From NCBI GenBank assembly GCA_003427395.1, contig BFEA01000128.1, forward strand, positions 1,415,140 through 1,479,139: 64,000 nucleotides of DNA, read 5' to 3'. Under the pieces are notes generated by a model, which did not search any database, was not told the DNA's origin, and worked only from the letters and a program-made list of their open reading frames with translations. Source of the stretch: Chara braunii. Lineage: Eukaryota; Streptophyta; Charophyceae; Charales; Characeae. The stretch's first letter is position 1. Every line of letters starts with the position of its first letter. Position numbers and translations under genes: made by a program. This document shows positions 43,204 through 56,033 of this stretch, in pieces.

Positions 43204-43590
43204 ATGGTCAGACCCCCGGACAGATAGCACCCCGATTAGCAGTAAAAGAAATATTTTGCCATCATACTTTTATCTCAGCTAACCTAAAGTTAGCAGCTGC
43301 TATCTTCTATAATTGTAAATTGTCGAATCTTTCAAAACAGTGATATCATTTTGTCCATGATGTGCAGGGTCCCTTTACATCTCCAAGCGTTGTCACTTAA
43401 GAAAGACCCAGAGTTCTTAATTTAAAGCAACTCTGGTTGGACCTCCGGACAAATAGGCCCCCGATTTGCAGTAAAAAAAATATTTTATCATCATACTTTG
43501 AACTTAGCTAAGCTACCTATCTTCTATTGTAAACTGTCAAATCTTCCAAAAGAGTGGTATCATTTTGTTCATGATGTGCAGAGTCCCTGT
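43204..43590 (+). repeat. Imperfect direct repeat, two units of about 160 bp
   Basis: Units begin GGTCAGACCCCCGGACA (43206) and GTTGGACCTCCGGACA (43435), and end TGATGTGCAGGGTCCC / TGATGTGCAGAGTCCC. Confidence 0.75.
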
Positions 43591-44244
43591 GTTCTACACG
43601 CGCTTTTATTCTCTCATATTTCTACAACAGAAGATATCGCACATATTTGATTGTCGTGTCAACAAGACCTTCCACTAATGTTTTCAACATCGGTTGTTCT
43701 CTAATCGCTCTTCGAAACTCTGCTAGCTTCACACATCAACGTTATCTGCACTGGACATGCTTATACTTGCAGAATAGTCATTATGAATAAAAAATGACAC
43801 CTTACAACTTCCTTAGATGCATGCCTCCGCAGAAAACAATGTCGTAACCTTCAAATTATTGTAGTAGAATTTCACTGCAGAGTAATACAATTGTGAGAAT
43901 GACGCGAGCACCTCTCGTGGATACATTCCCAACCTGTAGCACCGACGACCACAAATGTAAAGAGACTGCCGATGACAATGTTCCCAATGGTGCGACGCCA
44001 CGTCCATACCTCGGACACTGACTCTTGAATCTTCAAAAATGACTTCAGAAGTGAAAAATATTGCTCCCATAACACGTCACCCATACGATGTCATTGGGCA
44101 ACCATCTAGGAGTCGCAAATGGTTGGACGACTCTGCGAAATAGTAAAATACGGTTCAAACAACATTTGAATGAGATAAAATTAAATCTAAAGTTTTTCAT
44201 CATCAGAAACGCTAATGTTCTTCATCATCAGGAAGAGCAAGGCA

Positions 44245-44780
44245 TGCCATAGTTTTCTCTCTAGCTAATTTTGGAATGTGCAGTCCATTCTCCTAACACA
44301 ACTTGAATATTTTTTATGTCCGCCTCTACGAAATACAATTTACATGCTCTCATCGCTCAAGTGACGATTTGTCATTTTTATAAATGTGGGCGCACCCTTT
44401 TCAGAGCAATAGGCTATATGTCGTTTTTTTTAAGCAAACTCTGATTGATTCATGAGGCCGTTTTTGTGTTGTACATAATGACTAATCGGAATGTGCAGTC
44501 CATTCTCCTAACACAATATTTTTTATATCCGCCTCCACGAAATGCCATAGTTTTCTCTCTAGCTAATTTTGAAATATGCAGTCCATTCTCCTAACACAAT
44601 TTTTTTTATGTCCGCCTCCACGAAATACAATCTGCATGCTGTCATCGCTCAAGTGATGGTTTGTCATTTTTATAAATGTGGCCGCACCCTTTTCAGAGCA
44701 ATAGGCTACGGGTCGTTTTTTTTAAGCAAACTTTGATTGATTCATGAGGTCATTTTTGTGTTGTACATGATGAGTAATCG
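44245..44780 (+). repeat. Tandem duplication of about 300 bp
   Basis: GCCATAGTTTTCTCTCTAGC at 44245 and 44543. GTGCAGTCCATTCTCCTAAC occurs three times. TTTATAAATGTGG then CAATAGGCTA, and TGATTGATTCATGAGG, occur twice. Confidence 0.85.
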
Positions 44781-44859
44781 GAGCCGCTTTCAATGACGGT
44801 CATCTGCAACCGTTATTATGCACAAGACATTGGATTTCAATTTCATGTCGGACATCCGC

Positions 44860-46780
44860 AACCTTCATTGTGTTGAACACGACGACTTTCGAAAACCTCA
44901 TCATCCAATTCTTGAGACACCCCACAACATTGGCATGCTATCGTGACAGTTCGTTGTTGAGAACCTTTCGTATGTGTCAAACAATCGGCAGTTCGAAGTC
45001 CGGACCACAAAAAGCACTATTGTAGGGGACACGCGACAACTTCCCTAAATGGAAGGTTTCCTTAAAGGCAGTCGTTCCGGAGAACATGGAAGGCAATTGT
45101 TTTCAGATACTGCATTAGACGCAATGTCATCGTTCGTCCACCATTTGCTGCATCCTTCGGTTAGGCACCCGATAGGGTGAGGCGGTCTTTAGTCTTCGGG
45201 ACTAACCACCATGCACATATGCCATACAGTCAATCATCCGCCATCCATAACAAAGACAACACAGGAGACATCCCTGCTCTCTGTGGTCTACACGACACAC
45301 GTTTCCTGAGACACCACGCCATCCACCAATATTGTTTTAATCGTGAGTGGTGGACATCCCTTACAATTTGTTACCGATGACCTTCTATATATGCATAACA
45401 GTCTGTCGTCATCGACTTGGATGATCGAAAGCACTATTGTAGAGACCAGACCAAAGACAGTTGTAGAGGTGGCATTGTTGGTGAAGGATGCATGCGTCCA
45501 TTGTTCAGCACCATTTCTTGTCGTGTTGCCTTGACAACATGTCCATGTCAGTGTCTGATTTGCAATGGAGTGCCTACTGCGGGCTATTGACGGGAAAGTT
45601 ATCGTGTTGGACACGGTAAGTGGCAATAAACCAGTTCATCCCACGTTGTTCGTCACTTGATGACGTTATATATATGCCAAACAAACAGAACGAGTTGTCG
45701 TGTTGGACACAACACTTGACGAAGACCGCCCACGACGACATCCATCGGTGCGGCACAACAGTGAGCCCGATACAATTTGCTATCGACGACCTTCAATATG
45801 TGCCAAACAATCCATCGTACTCTAGTCGGATTACCAAAAGCACTATTGTAGAGAACGGATGATACATTTCCTGGACATACGTTTTCCAAGGCGGCAATTG
45901 CTGCAGAGAGTGTCTGCCGAACATTGCCTGTCCTATGAAGTGCCTTGAAAAGTCGACTACGATTACAATAGATTTTTTATAAGACATGTCATTCACACGA
46001 ACGTTAATGAGTCGGTCACGATCACAGTTATTTACCAGAGTTCAGGCACCACGGATGGCAGAACACGACAATTGTTGGCAGGTTGTTGTGTCCGGCACGA
46101 CGACACAAATCATGCATTGAGGTTGAATCATCGTGTTGGACATGACGCCCGCCAGACAGTCTATCGTTTCGCACACCACGACAACCTCATAGACAGGATG
46201 CATTGGGTACCTTTCCTAGTTCTAGCCTATGGACACGATGGCGGCGTCACGGACACGATCACCGTTGCAAGGTTGAACAAAGGTCAGTCATCATGGTTGG
46301 CACCACGACCTATGGCAGGCATCGCATAAGGGACAACGACTGCTGGTCACCTTCGGATTACGCAGAGAGATGCGATTTATGAAAACATAGGTCATTCACG
46401 CGAACGTCGACGAGTCAGTCACGATGAAAGTTGTTTACCAGAGTTCAGGCATCACGGACGGCAGGACACGACAACCGCTGGTAGGTTGTTGTGTCCGGCA
46501 CGACGACACAAGTCATGCATCCAGGTTGAGTCATTTTGTTGGACACGACGCCCGCCATGCAGTCTATCATTTCGCACACAACGACAGCCTCATAGACGGA
46601 TGCACTGGGGGCCTTTCCCGACTGGTTATCGGGTTGGACACGACGACCACATCACGGACACAATCACCGTTGTAAGGTTGAACAAAGATCAGGCATCACG
46701 GTTGGCACCACGACCTGTGGCAGACATTAGAGAAGGAATAGCGACCGCTGGTCACCTTCGGGTTACGTAAAGAGGTTATG
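44860..46780 (+). repeat. Higher-order tandem repeat of about 405-418 bp
   Basis: AAAGCACTATTGTAG recurs at about 45012, 45430 and 45838. A later pair of units (about 46010 and 46415) shares ACCAGAGTTCAGGCA, GTTGTGTCCGGCACGACGAC and TAGACAG/TAGACGG blocks. Each unit contains one or more TCGTGTTGGACACGA-type dyads. No coding sequence is supported. Confidence 0.65.
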
Positions 46781-46899
46781 CCCGACAACGTGACTGTTGG
46801 CCAGATTATCTTGAGGTTGGGTCATTATGTTGGATACGATGACTGCCAACAGGTTATCGGGAAGGGGACTACAACGGCCTCATGTACGGGATTTATAGG

Positions 46900-47300
46900 G
46901 CATCTTGCCCGACTGGTTATCAGGTTGGACACGACGATCACCTCATGCACTACATGTTTTAGGCACCTTGCACGCCTGGTCATTGGGGTGGACATGACAA
47001 CCACATCATGCACAGGGGGTAGTGGGGTCATATGAAGCCGAGGAAGTGTCTGACAATGTAAGTGTTTGGCAGGTTGTCTTGAGGTTGAGTCATCGTGTTC
47101 AACACGATGACTGCCGGAGGGTTATCAGGTTGGATACGATGACAACCTCATGCACGAGATGTATAGGGCAGCTCGCCCGAATGGTTATCGAGCTGGACAC
47201 GGCAACCACCTCATGCACTGGACGTTTTGGGCATCTTGCACGACCGGTTATCGGGTTGGACACCACGACCACATCATGCACAGGGGGTAGAGGGGTCATA
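46900..47300 (+). repeat. About 65-bp tandem array with dyads
   Basis: GGTTATCGGGTTGGACACGA then CGACCACATCATGCAC repeated at about 46917, 46981, 47120, 47184 and 47247, interrupted by GGGGGTAGTGGGGTCATAT. The unit pair at 46980-47040 and 47245-47310 is itself duplicated. Confidence 0.75.
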
Positions 47301-49264
47301 TCAAGCCATGGAACCTGCACTGCGGGTACTTTGTTGACGTCATCAAATAAAAATGTGAGAGGAAAGATAGAGACCGTCGATCATAGATATCAACAGCTTG
47401 CAAAAACCCTTCCCAAGTACTGTAGTCTCCAGACCGACGATTCCAAGACGAGCAAGCGAGAGATAGTTGTCGGGCACTATTAGACAGTGGGTCAGTTACC
47501 TGGATAGCGGACCACCGTCTTATGAAGCAGATCGCCAATTCGCACAGCAGCCGCTTTGCTTGGCCAGTGCTGCCAGCAGCAACTCGTTCCGTGAACGAAT
47601 GTTCGTCGCACCACACTCGATCACCGATGATGGGGAACGCAAAAGCGTTCGTCGCAGCACACCCACTGTCGAACGCATCGGTCCCACACGGGGACCCTCC
47701 CGGCCACGTCACGCAGGATTATGCATGACTTGTCGCGGAGAGCGTTTGCCGCTCCGGCCGAGTGCGCCAGCCGTACCTCTCGCGAACCCCTACGACAGGA
47801 CAGAGTCACGCGAGGCACCGCTACCTCCACCTGCGGGAGCTGTCACCATCCCTTAGGTGGGCGTATCCCTGCCGAGCTACTGAACCACATGAGAAAGGTT
47901 TTCGTATGCAATTGCAGAGGTGACCCAGCCGAGGGCGTTTCTCGTTCGCTGTAGCATAGAGGGTTACGCGCGCTCGAACGCCCAAAGATCGAACCCATAC
48001 GCGCATCGCCGTACTGGGGGGCTGAAATCCCAAATGTGACTCAGCGTCGGCCCACTAGGACGCACTACTCTCACCACGCGCTACACCACGATACTCATAC
48101 TTACCCACTCATAACATACAGAAACACACACAGAACGGCCGCCACAAACAACGCCACGACACCACAACTCCTAGCCCCTTCAGTATCCGACCTATAATTT
48201 TACTCAACAAAACCAGATAGGCGTCACGCGCTGGGTTTCCGTATAAGAGTCGAGCGAGTTCATGGCCTCCTCATGACAACCAGCCATGCGGGCATTCGCA
48301 AGCATTCGCGCTGGTGGGATACTCTGGTGTACTCGTAGCCTTGCAGCCCTTGCTAACTTCGAGGGTTGCCCCAAAGGGTGCGGGGTAAGACGGCCCCTAG
48401 GGCAGGAAGGCAATTTGAGTGGTGGTGAGTTGTTTGATGCACCACCGGCAACAGGCTAACCCTTCCGCCCGGAGCTCTATCGTCCCACCAAAATAAACTC
48501 CAACGAGGATTAAACAACTACCCTTAGCATCATCAAGAAATACATCGTCGGGATTAGCCCTATAGGGGTTACCCGAATGCACATTTATTACCACCCCAGT
48601 GAAACGAGAACAGAACCGTCTCACTCAAACAAGTGGGTTGTGGGGTAGTTCACTCTCACAACAGTTGTGTGGTCTGCCCATCTGAATCCACGCAATACCA
48701 CTCAACATGAATCACTCGAGACTCTTCCATACATACCTGCAATCACACCATGATATCAAACAAAGATCCACATGCTACACGGGGTCAACTCCAACCAACC
48801 TCTCCACTTATACCCTTCTCTTTAGTCAGACAAGCCTCAACCTCCAGCCAACCAACCATAATTAAGTACTCAGTACTTCTGTTAAATGGCCATTCAATAA
48901 AAGTCTGGGTAAAACCTTAACAAAACAGATAAAATCACCAGGGCTAAAACCTTTTTAGATTGAGTATTGAGGGTGAATTGGGGTCGAGTCGTAGACCGAC
49001 GAATCGACAACCGACCTATTATCAGTGATAACAGAGGAATAATCTCTCTGAAGGAACGACCTGATCAGATCAGGCTCTCAAGTGATAACACAGCAACCTG
49101 CATCACAGTACAGGCCAACGAAGAGTACTACTTACACCTGTGCCAAGGGGAGGTCATTCTGCTTAGTCGCGCTCTAGCTCCTCTACTAGTACCAATTAGT
49201 TGGATACCTCCTCTAATCAGTTAGGATCTGCTAAGTAACTCCTAACTGAAGAATATTTTAACTC

Positions 49265-49415
49265 CCCAAACCTCACGAAATTTCGGCAACGCTTCCCGTA
49301 GGAAAAGTGCCTTTTCAGAATTTCTAAGAGTCAAAAAATGACTAACTTCTCCAGATTTGTAGAAATTTTGGCAGCGCTTCCCGTAGGAACAGGAGGCTGC
49401 CAAGATCTATACGAA
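49265..49415 (+). repeat. Counterpart of the 120-bp array, two units (copy 2)
   Basis: AAATTTCGGCAACGCTTCCCG and AAATTTTGGCAGCGCTTCCC, about 85 bp apart. Confidence 0.7.
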
Positions 49416-49779
49416 GCTGAAAGATGAAAAGATGAAGCAAACTACACCTGGGACTAACTACTGACACCTGCTTGATGAATCAGGATCAATGACGACTTAC
49501 ACAACCTCTGCATGAAACCGTGGGCTATCATTGGGCCTAACCCCTAGCAGGGTCAGTCCTATCCTCATCCCAAGTTTTCCCTCCCAACATTCATCTGACC
49601 TACCTATGACTCCAACACTTGACGAGCATCAAAAGCAACTAACCTATCGAAAAGACACCCCAAGTAGACCCTACAATCATACATAAGCATGCATCTCTCA
49701 CAATCCCACATACATTTGCCCAGGTAGTTCGTTAGATCACTCAGTTGTTCCCTTTAAATAACCCCCTCACTTATGGCAT

Positions 49780-50790
49780 AGGATCAGACAAGGCCCTAAC
49801 TTAAGGGTATGTCCAACCTGCCTAAGTAAACAAGTAAAGGTACGCACAACTGGACTGCCCTAACTTAAGGGTATGCCNAACTCCANATAAACTCTAGTCA
49901 TAAAGCATANGACCAGACCGCCCTAACTTAAGGGTACGCCTGGCTTCTGCTTGAACTGACGACATGAAGCGTAAAGCTAGACTGCCCTAACTTAAGGGTA
50001 TGCCTAGCCAACTTTACACAAAGTTGCATAGGGCATAGGATTAGACTACCCCAACTTACGGATGTGCTTAACCTGCCTAAAACAAGCACGAACGACGAAT
50101 GGTCAGACCGCCCTAACTTAAGGGTATGTCCAACCTACCAAACAAGCGCGAACGACGACTAGTCAGACCGCCCTAACTTAAGGGTACGTCCAACCTACAT
50201 CACATCAACGTCAAGAGCCTATCACCAGGCCGCCCTAACTTAAGGGTACGCCTGACTGGCCTAAACAGTATAGTTTTATAAGACAGAATCTGCCTGAACA
50301 AAGCACAACGACGTATGACTAAGCCGCCCTAACTTAAGGGTACGCTTAGCCTCCGTAACGACAATCATATGAAAACCACCATTGATACTTGCACAAACTT
50401 TATGTGTTTCTCTCTTATTAGACAAATGATCAGACCTACCCAATTTAGGGAGACATCCAACCCTGTCTCGTATTTAGAAGGAAAAATAAAACAAGTTTAT
50501 ACTAACTCGCTGATTCTTTGTCTTATTACGAGCATAGGACTGAGCCGCCCTAACTTAAGGGTACGCTCAACCTGCCCAGGTTACCTTCATTATATTCTTC
50601 ATTTTTTTTCTCCTCTTCTTGTTCTACCTAACTGACTGACTAGCTTTTCCAACTTAGGGTGCCCGACCTGCCAGATGGTATAGGTTCGTATAGTATATAT
50701 CAAAATTGTATACTTGAGATTGACCATTATGTTCGTGGCTTACGACTCAACCGCCCTAACTTAAGGGTACGCTCAGCCTGATGTCGGTGT
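49780..50790 (+). repeat. Hairpin array with CCCTAACTTAAGGG loop, about eleven units
   Basis: In the position homologous to the array of copy 1, the constant part is GCCCTAACTTAAGGGTACG. Outer arms vary together: CAGGC/GCCTG (50225), CTAAGC/GCTTAG (50318), TGAGC/GCTCA (50536), GCTAGAC/GCCTAGC (49977). One unit (50043) is decayed and the last (50746) does not pair. Confidence 0.78.
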
Positions 50791-53700
50791 CCCCCCTAGA
50801 AAAACACACACGCAGAACTGAGTCCACGCAACCTAGAGTGTTCCCAGTCCTGTTTTCAGCAACCTATAGAAAAAACCACCAGGATTCTGAGACATCCCAA
50901 CTTCGGGCACCCGTCCTCCTGTTCAGAAACCCCAGAAAAAAAAAAGCGGCTGGTCCGTCCAACCTAGGATAGGTCCAGCCCTCAAAATCATACAGTCAGT
51001 CCCACAAACATAAAATAAACACAGCACTGAACCCACTCAACCTAGAGGGGTCCAGCCTTTGGTCGACCCGGTCAAGACATGCAATACACTTGCCTCCCAC
51101 CTTCCCCTAGTTCATTTTGCCTGAATTCACTCAAATTTTATCTGGACTCTCGTATATACTTGTTGATTTACCTTTCAGAATGCCTGTCCTGACATACATA
51201 ACAAAGCAGAAAGTACTATCCTTACTTAGCATCATTTAGATACCCCAGGGATAATAAGTAGTGGAAAGGATCACACGCGTCAGGCGAGGGTATACCTGAA
51301 GTTCCCTGCCTCTAGAACCCCGCCTGGACTCCGGCAGAGCTCCCGCAATCGGTGGGGCGAACCTTCCACAGAGGCCTTGGCGTGGACCTACGGGTTTCAA
51401 TCCCGCCTGCCGCCTTCCTCTCGTAGCCTCAGACTAGACTTAGACTGAGAAAGATAGAAGTAGAACTGTTCAGTCTCTCGAGATACAGGGGAGGTGCGCT
51501 CAAACTCACGGGGAGAGGGCCTTGTAGTCTTGATTCGCCAGAGGGGCCCGCAATGATGGCCAAATTAGCGCAATCGAGACGCTCCAATAGCGGCCAACCT
51601 CAAAGTAACATCCCTCAAACAGCCTCCAACACCACAATCATAAGCCCCCCGATGAGGTCTGATCTCACTCCCAAAGTCTCAGCTCCCCTTCTTAGCCCGC
51701 TCACGGCTGCACACCAATCTACACCAGCCCACAGTGCAGCCGTAAGTGGCAACCCACGACAACCGCAGCCGCTGCCAGAACGCAAGTAGCAGCCTTCTGA
51801 CAACCTCTCGGGCTGCAACAGTAATTTTCCCATGAAACCTGATCTTACCCCTAAGCCGCCGCACTCCAACTGCTGACCAAGGATGCAATGTGTAGTCTAG
51901 AAATAGACCGTTCAAATAGAACCCGCCCCTCCCCGTGCTCGCAGTTGAGCTCAACTGGATGATGCTCGCACCGTGATTGGGAACGCGGCCATATGATAAT
52001 CTGTGGTTAAAGCAGCAGTCTGCCTGATACGAGGCCGGCCAGCAGGATTCAATAGTCAGCAACACACGGTTGCCGCTGCAAGCTCCGTTCACCAACAACA
52101 GCCAACACATGCCTCGCTATCCTATCAGCCTGGACCAGCAGTGATACCAGCGAGAACTCAAGAGTTACGTGGCTCGCCCACTGCCCCCCCCCTTCTGCAC
52201 TGCACCAACCTGGGAGAATGGCAGCCCTACTTGAAGCACAACAGTTTCGACCGTCAGCAGGACCCAGGCTGCGCAGGCCAACAAGCACTTTGGTTGCTGC
52301 AATCCACGTTGCACCCAAAACACCAGCTCCGCTTAGATGTAAGTACAAAACGATGTTTCGTTGATCAGCTATTAGTGCCAGTCTCCGTGGTAGCACTTTG
52401 GCAGCTGCAATTGGCCTAGTCAATCGTATGGTAACTGACTTCTCATTGGCCGTACTCACATCAACCTCTACGCGGTCTTAGAAAAAAGGACAGCGTCCGA
52501 ATAAAACACACCCCTGCGCTATATTCAGGATAGTGTTAAAATATAGCAGCCTGCTGAAACTGCGTACTCAACAACCATGCACGGCTTCCAGATACTGTGG
52601 CAGTGCACAAGACTAGACACCGGTGCCACAACACCCGACCCNACAGTATACAATGTGAGATAAAAAGTGCAGTTAGCATAGTAAACCACAACGAGGGCTT
52701 GGCAATACGCACAGTAGGTGCTCCACAGCAACCCAAAAGTGTTTCATCAGCGNNCATCGACTAAGTAAGGCAGTAAGTGCAGCAGCAACCGAACTATACA
52801 CGTACGTCGGCGGCGTAGATTCCTGCCAAACTCCCTGCCGAGTCTGTAAACTTCAACGGATTTGCCTCAAGGGTATGGCCAAGCGCACTCGCTTGAAAAC
52901 TGTAATGTAAGATCAGAATCATGACCGCCTGAGGTAGCAACTCAACCACAACAGGGTTTTGGCTCAATGGCAGTTGACACAACTTGGGACCGGATCCGGA
53001 GTCCCAGCCACCAACCCGTTGAAAAAATAAAAATAAATAAAAAAATACAGCAACTAAAACTACAGCAAAAAACGCAGCAAGCACAGGAATGGCCTTGAAA
53101 ACACAGTGTAACCCCAGTCCTCTCTTACCACAGTAACTGGAAAGTGCCAATCACCGCCGTCTGGAAGGCTCAGCAATAGCACTCGAGCTACATCAGTGCC
53201 AGGCCCCAAATCACAGCAATAGTCGTTCTGCTGCTTTAAGGATAACGACAACCCTCTCTGGGCACAGCAGCAAAAGAAAATCTTCTACCCCACGCCCGGT
53301 CACGAACCTCAGTAGCTTAAACCTATAGCAACTGCCCGCTGTGGCAGCCTAACATAACAGCAATACTAGACCAAAAATATACTGCAGTAAGTCCCGGAAA
53401 GCAGCACCAACGACCCCCGTCCAACAGTCAGCTGCGTGAGGCGTGAATTGCCAACAGTTTGTTGGAACTCCGTGGCTAACGGCAGTCCCAAATGAAGGAG
53501 CACAGTCATACTAGGTTGGAGGCAACCCAAACTCGCAGCAGCTTGAAATGCAATTTTTCCCCTAGGTCATCAGCAGCAATTGTGCAATGCCTGCCTTCAC
53601 TCAAAAAAGGCTATGACAAGCCCCCTCCCCGGCCCCATCAGCATTCCTGTTGCTACTGGTCATGACCGCACCTTACAGTAGCATCTTCATGGCCCAATAG

Positions 53701-56033
53701 TGGCCGCAGCAACAGCTCAACTTCAACCAACACTAGCAATCGAGTGGCACCAGCCATTCGCTCTGACCACAGTCTAGTAACTCTTTATCAATGCTGCCGC
53801 AGAAGAAGCATCACATCACCTATCCACTTCGACCCTTACCCAGCGGTAAGGTGAGTAGCTGGACAACCTACGATTGCCTCAAGGTTAGTGATCACTATGA
53901 TGTCCTCCACAGAAGTGAGTACGGCCAGGATCCTGATGACCAGCGCCAACGGAGGGAGCAACTACGAGTGAAGTCTTGATATTCGACCCAACCATGCAAA
54001 CGAATTGCCACAAGATCCTGGCGTTTGGCACCTCCGGCAACGTTTTTCCTGTGACGCTAGGCGTGCCTGTCACGACAATCGTACCCGCCGATAGCTAGAC
54101 TCCTAAAATGCACACCATAAGCATGAACCTACCGCTAGAAAATGGGCGGGTGCATCGCCCGTACTCCTAGGCGCAGCAAGGAACGGCCATACCTTCAAAT
54201 CTGTACCCCAATCCCGAAATCTGTCGATACCATCGCGTTCGCAACGATCAAAAACCCCGGGTTAGGATGTTACCCTGCTTGATTCTGTTGAGAATCAGGC
54301 GAGATACACGTTTTTGCTCCCACCGTTCTCTCCTCCTCGACCTTCCCGCGCACCTCTATTGTCTGTTACTCCTGCTTCTGCCGACTCTCCTCCTAATTCG
54401 ACTATGGGTTCGGGGTCGCCCACCCCAAAAACCCCCACTTACCTTCTTTCCACGTCAAAATCGGCTAAGGAATGGCCGATCAACTCTCTTTCTCCTCACA
54501 ATTCCCACTCAGTCACCATCTCCCATATTTGCTTCGAATGTACGTGGTGCGAACCCTCGTCCACATTCAGTCCCTCTCTGGTTATCCCCCCCCTCGTTTC
54601 CCCCTTGGTACTCTCATACTCCCCTACGCTATGCTTCCCTCTCTCAACTCCTCCTTCCTCTTCTTCCTTACTGATTCTCCCTTCCACCCTCCTCTGTTGT
54701 CTTCTCCGTCGTCTCTTCTCTCACCCTCCCCGCTGCCCTCATAGCGCAGAGATCAATGACCGCTTAGTCAGGCGGACGCGCAGCAGTGGCCAATCACCGC
54801 ATGACCACACCCGGCAACACCGTCGGGCAGCCCTCCCCGGCTTTATAGGTGCCCCCCCTGGTGCCGGGGTCATGTTGTTCTTCTCTGTACCGTTCCAATG
54901 TCAACGGATGTCCCGAGGGACCGTCCTTCGGCAGCAGCCCCTCCCCCTCGGCAGTTCGTGGCTGAACTAAGCCGCTGGGCTCATTGCAGGTTCCGGCACC
55001 GACACCGGGCCTCATCCAAAACAGAAAAAGGGTAGAAATAGAGAAGTAAGAATAAAAATAAAAATTTAAAACTCAGAAAAAAAATAAAAAATGACGAAAA
55101 AAAAAAAAACGGACGGGGGAGGGGGACTGTTTGTACCTGGTCCTACCCCACGGGCCCACTGCGGGACTCCCCCAACAAAACCAAGGGGGATAGTCCCACA
55201 GGGCCCTCAACCCCTCAGTTTGTTCCTGCACCACTCCGCTGCTCCGCTGCTTTACTCCGACCTCAATCCCAAGACTTACCTGGTGGTAACTTGATGACAT
55301 AACTTTTAAGGCTAAGCCCCAGCTTGGTACAGCTCCCGTTGTGCCGGCCTGCAGCCGCATACTATAGGCCATCAGTTTAACTCGCTGCCTGCGCCTCAGG
55401 CCTTGCCGCCCCGCACTTGGCTGCCCTGGGGCAAAGCCCCATGCGGGCCTCCACGCAGGCCCGTTCCACCGCGGCCTGGCGGCGTGTTGAGCCTCTCATA
55501 GCCCGCCACTAACGCCGTTGCCTAAGAACTCCCCCGGCTCGTACTCTAGTTGCGCCTCCCCTACTCGGCCTCAGTGGCGGCTCTTACCATCAGTAGGGCA
55601 AGGTCAGCCTGGTGTCTACGAACCTTGTACGGTGTGATCCCAAGCTGCCGGGTTTTAGTAAGTAGGGCGGCGCTCCCCTTTAGTCATAGTCCCCCTAAGT
55701 CAACAATATGTCGTCCAAGATCCTTCTTGGGCGTGCGAGGCTGCGACCTCCTCAGAACCTCCGGCTTAGCTCTGACTCGTCCTACCGTCGTCTCATGGTC
55801 TTCCTCGACTCAGACTCGGTCAGGCTAACGCATGCCCGCGAAGTGCACGCTCACACACTCTCTAATCAACAAAAATGGGACGCGCCCCCTGATATCGTCT
55901 GGCGCGCTCTCCCTGTAAGCTACAAAAACGTGCCCAAATACCCTTGTAAGGGTATTCGGGCCAACACCGCTCGCGAAATGAGGTTGTTGCTAGAGTGGAA
56001 GGTGTTTTGAAAGGACGAGGCATTCGGTGACAA

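Larger units (their letters stand above)
47667..55964 (-). mobile_element. Very long LTR-like repeat, copy 2
   Basis: Same block order and orientation as copy 1, strongly diverged: TGTCGAACGCATCGGTCCCA at the left, and CCCTTGTAAGGGTATTCGGG then AACA at the right. On the minus strand the right end reads TGTTGGCCCGAATACCC. The adjacent sequence on the left (minus strand TGGGTGTGCTGCGACGAACG) begins TGG like a primer-binding site but matches no tRNA I recognise. No coding sequence is supported in 51560-54260, and the pyrimidine-rich ORFs at 54270-54970 look like composition artefacts. Confidence 0.5.

Noticed and set aside
42424-47666. Interior of a single LTR retrotransposon between the two giant repeats
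   Set aside because: No gag, protease, RT, RNase H or integrase motif is visible on either strand, and the recognisable primer-binding site lies outside, left of copy 1.
49780-50790. CRISPR-like repeat/spacer look of the GCCCTAACTTAAGGG array
   Set aside because: Spacing is irregular (about 55-220 bp), the flanks covary with each other rather than being unique spacers, there are no cas genes and the context is eukaryotic.
54267-54970. Ser/Pro/Leu-rich ORFs up to 218 codons
   Set aside because: Low-complexity pyrimidine-rich sequence inside an LTR-like repeat; aligned sequence in the other copy (40560-40760) does not preserve the frame.
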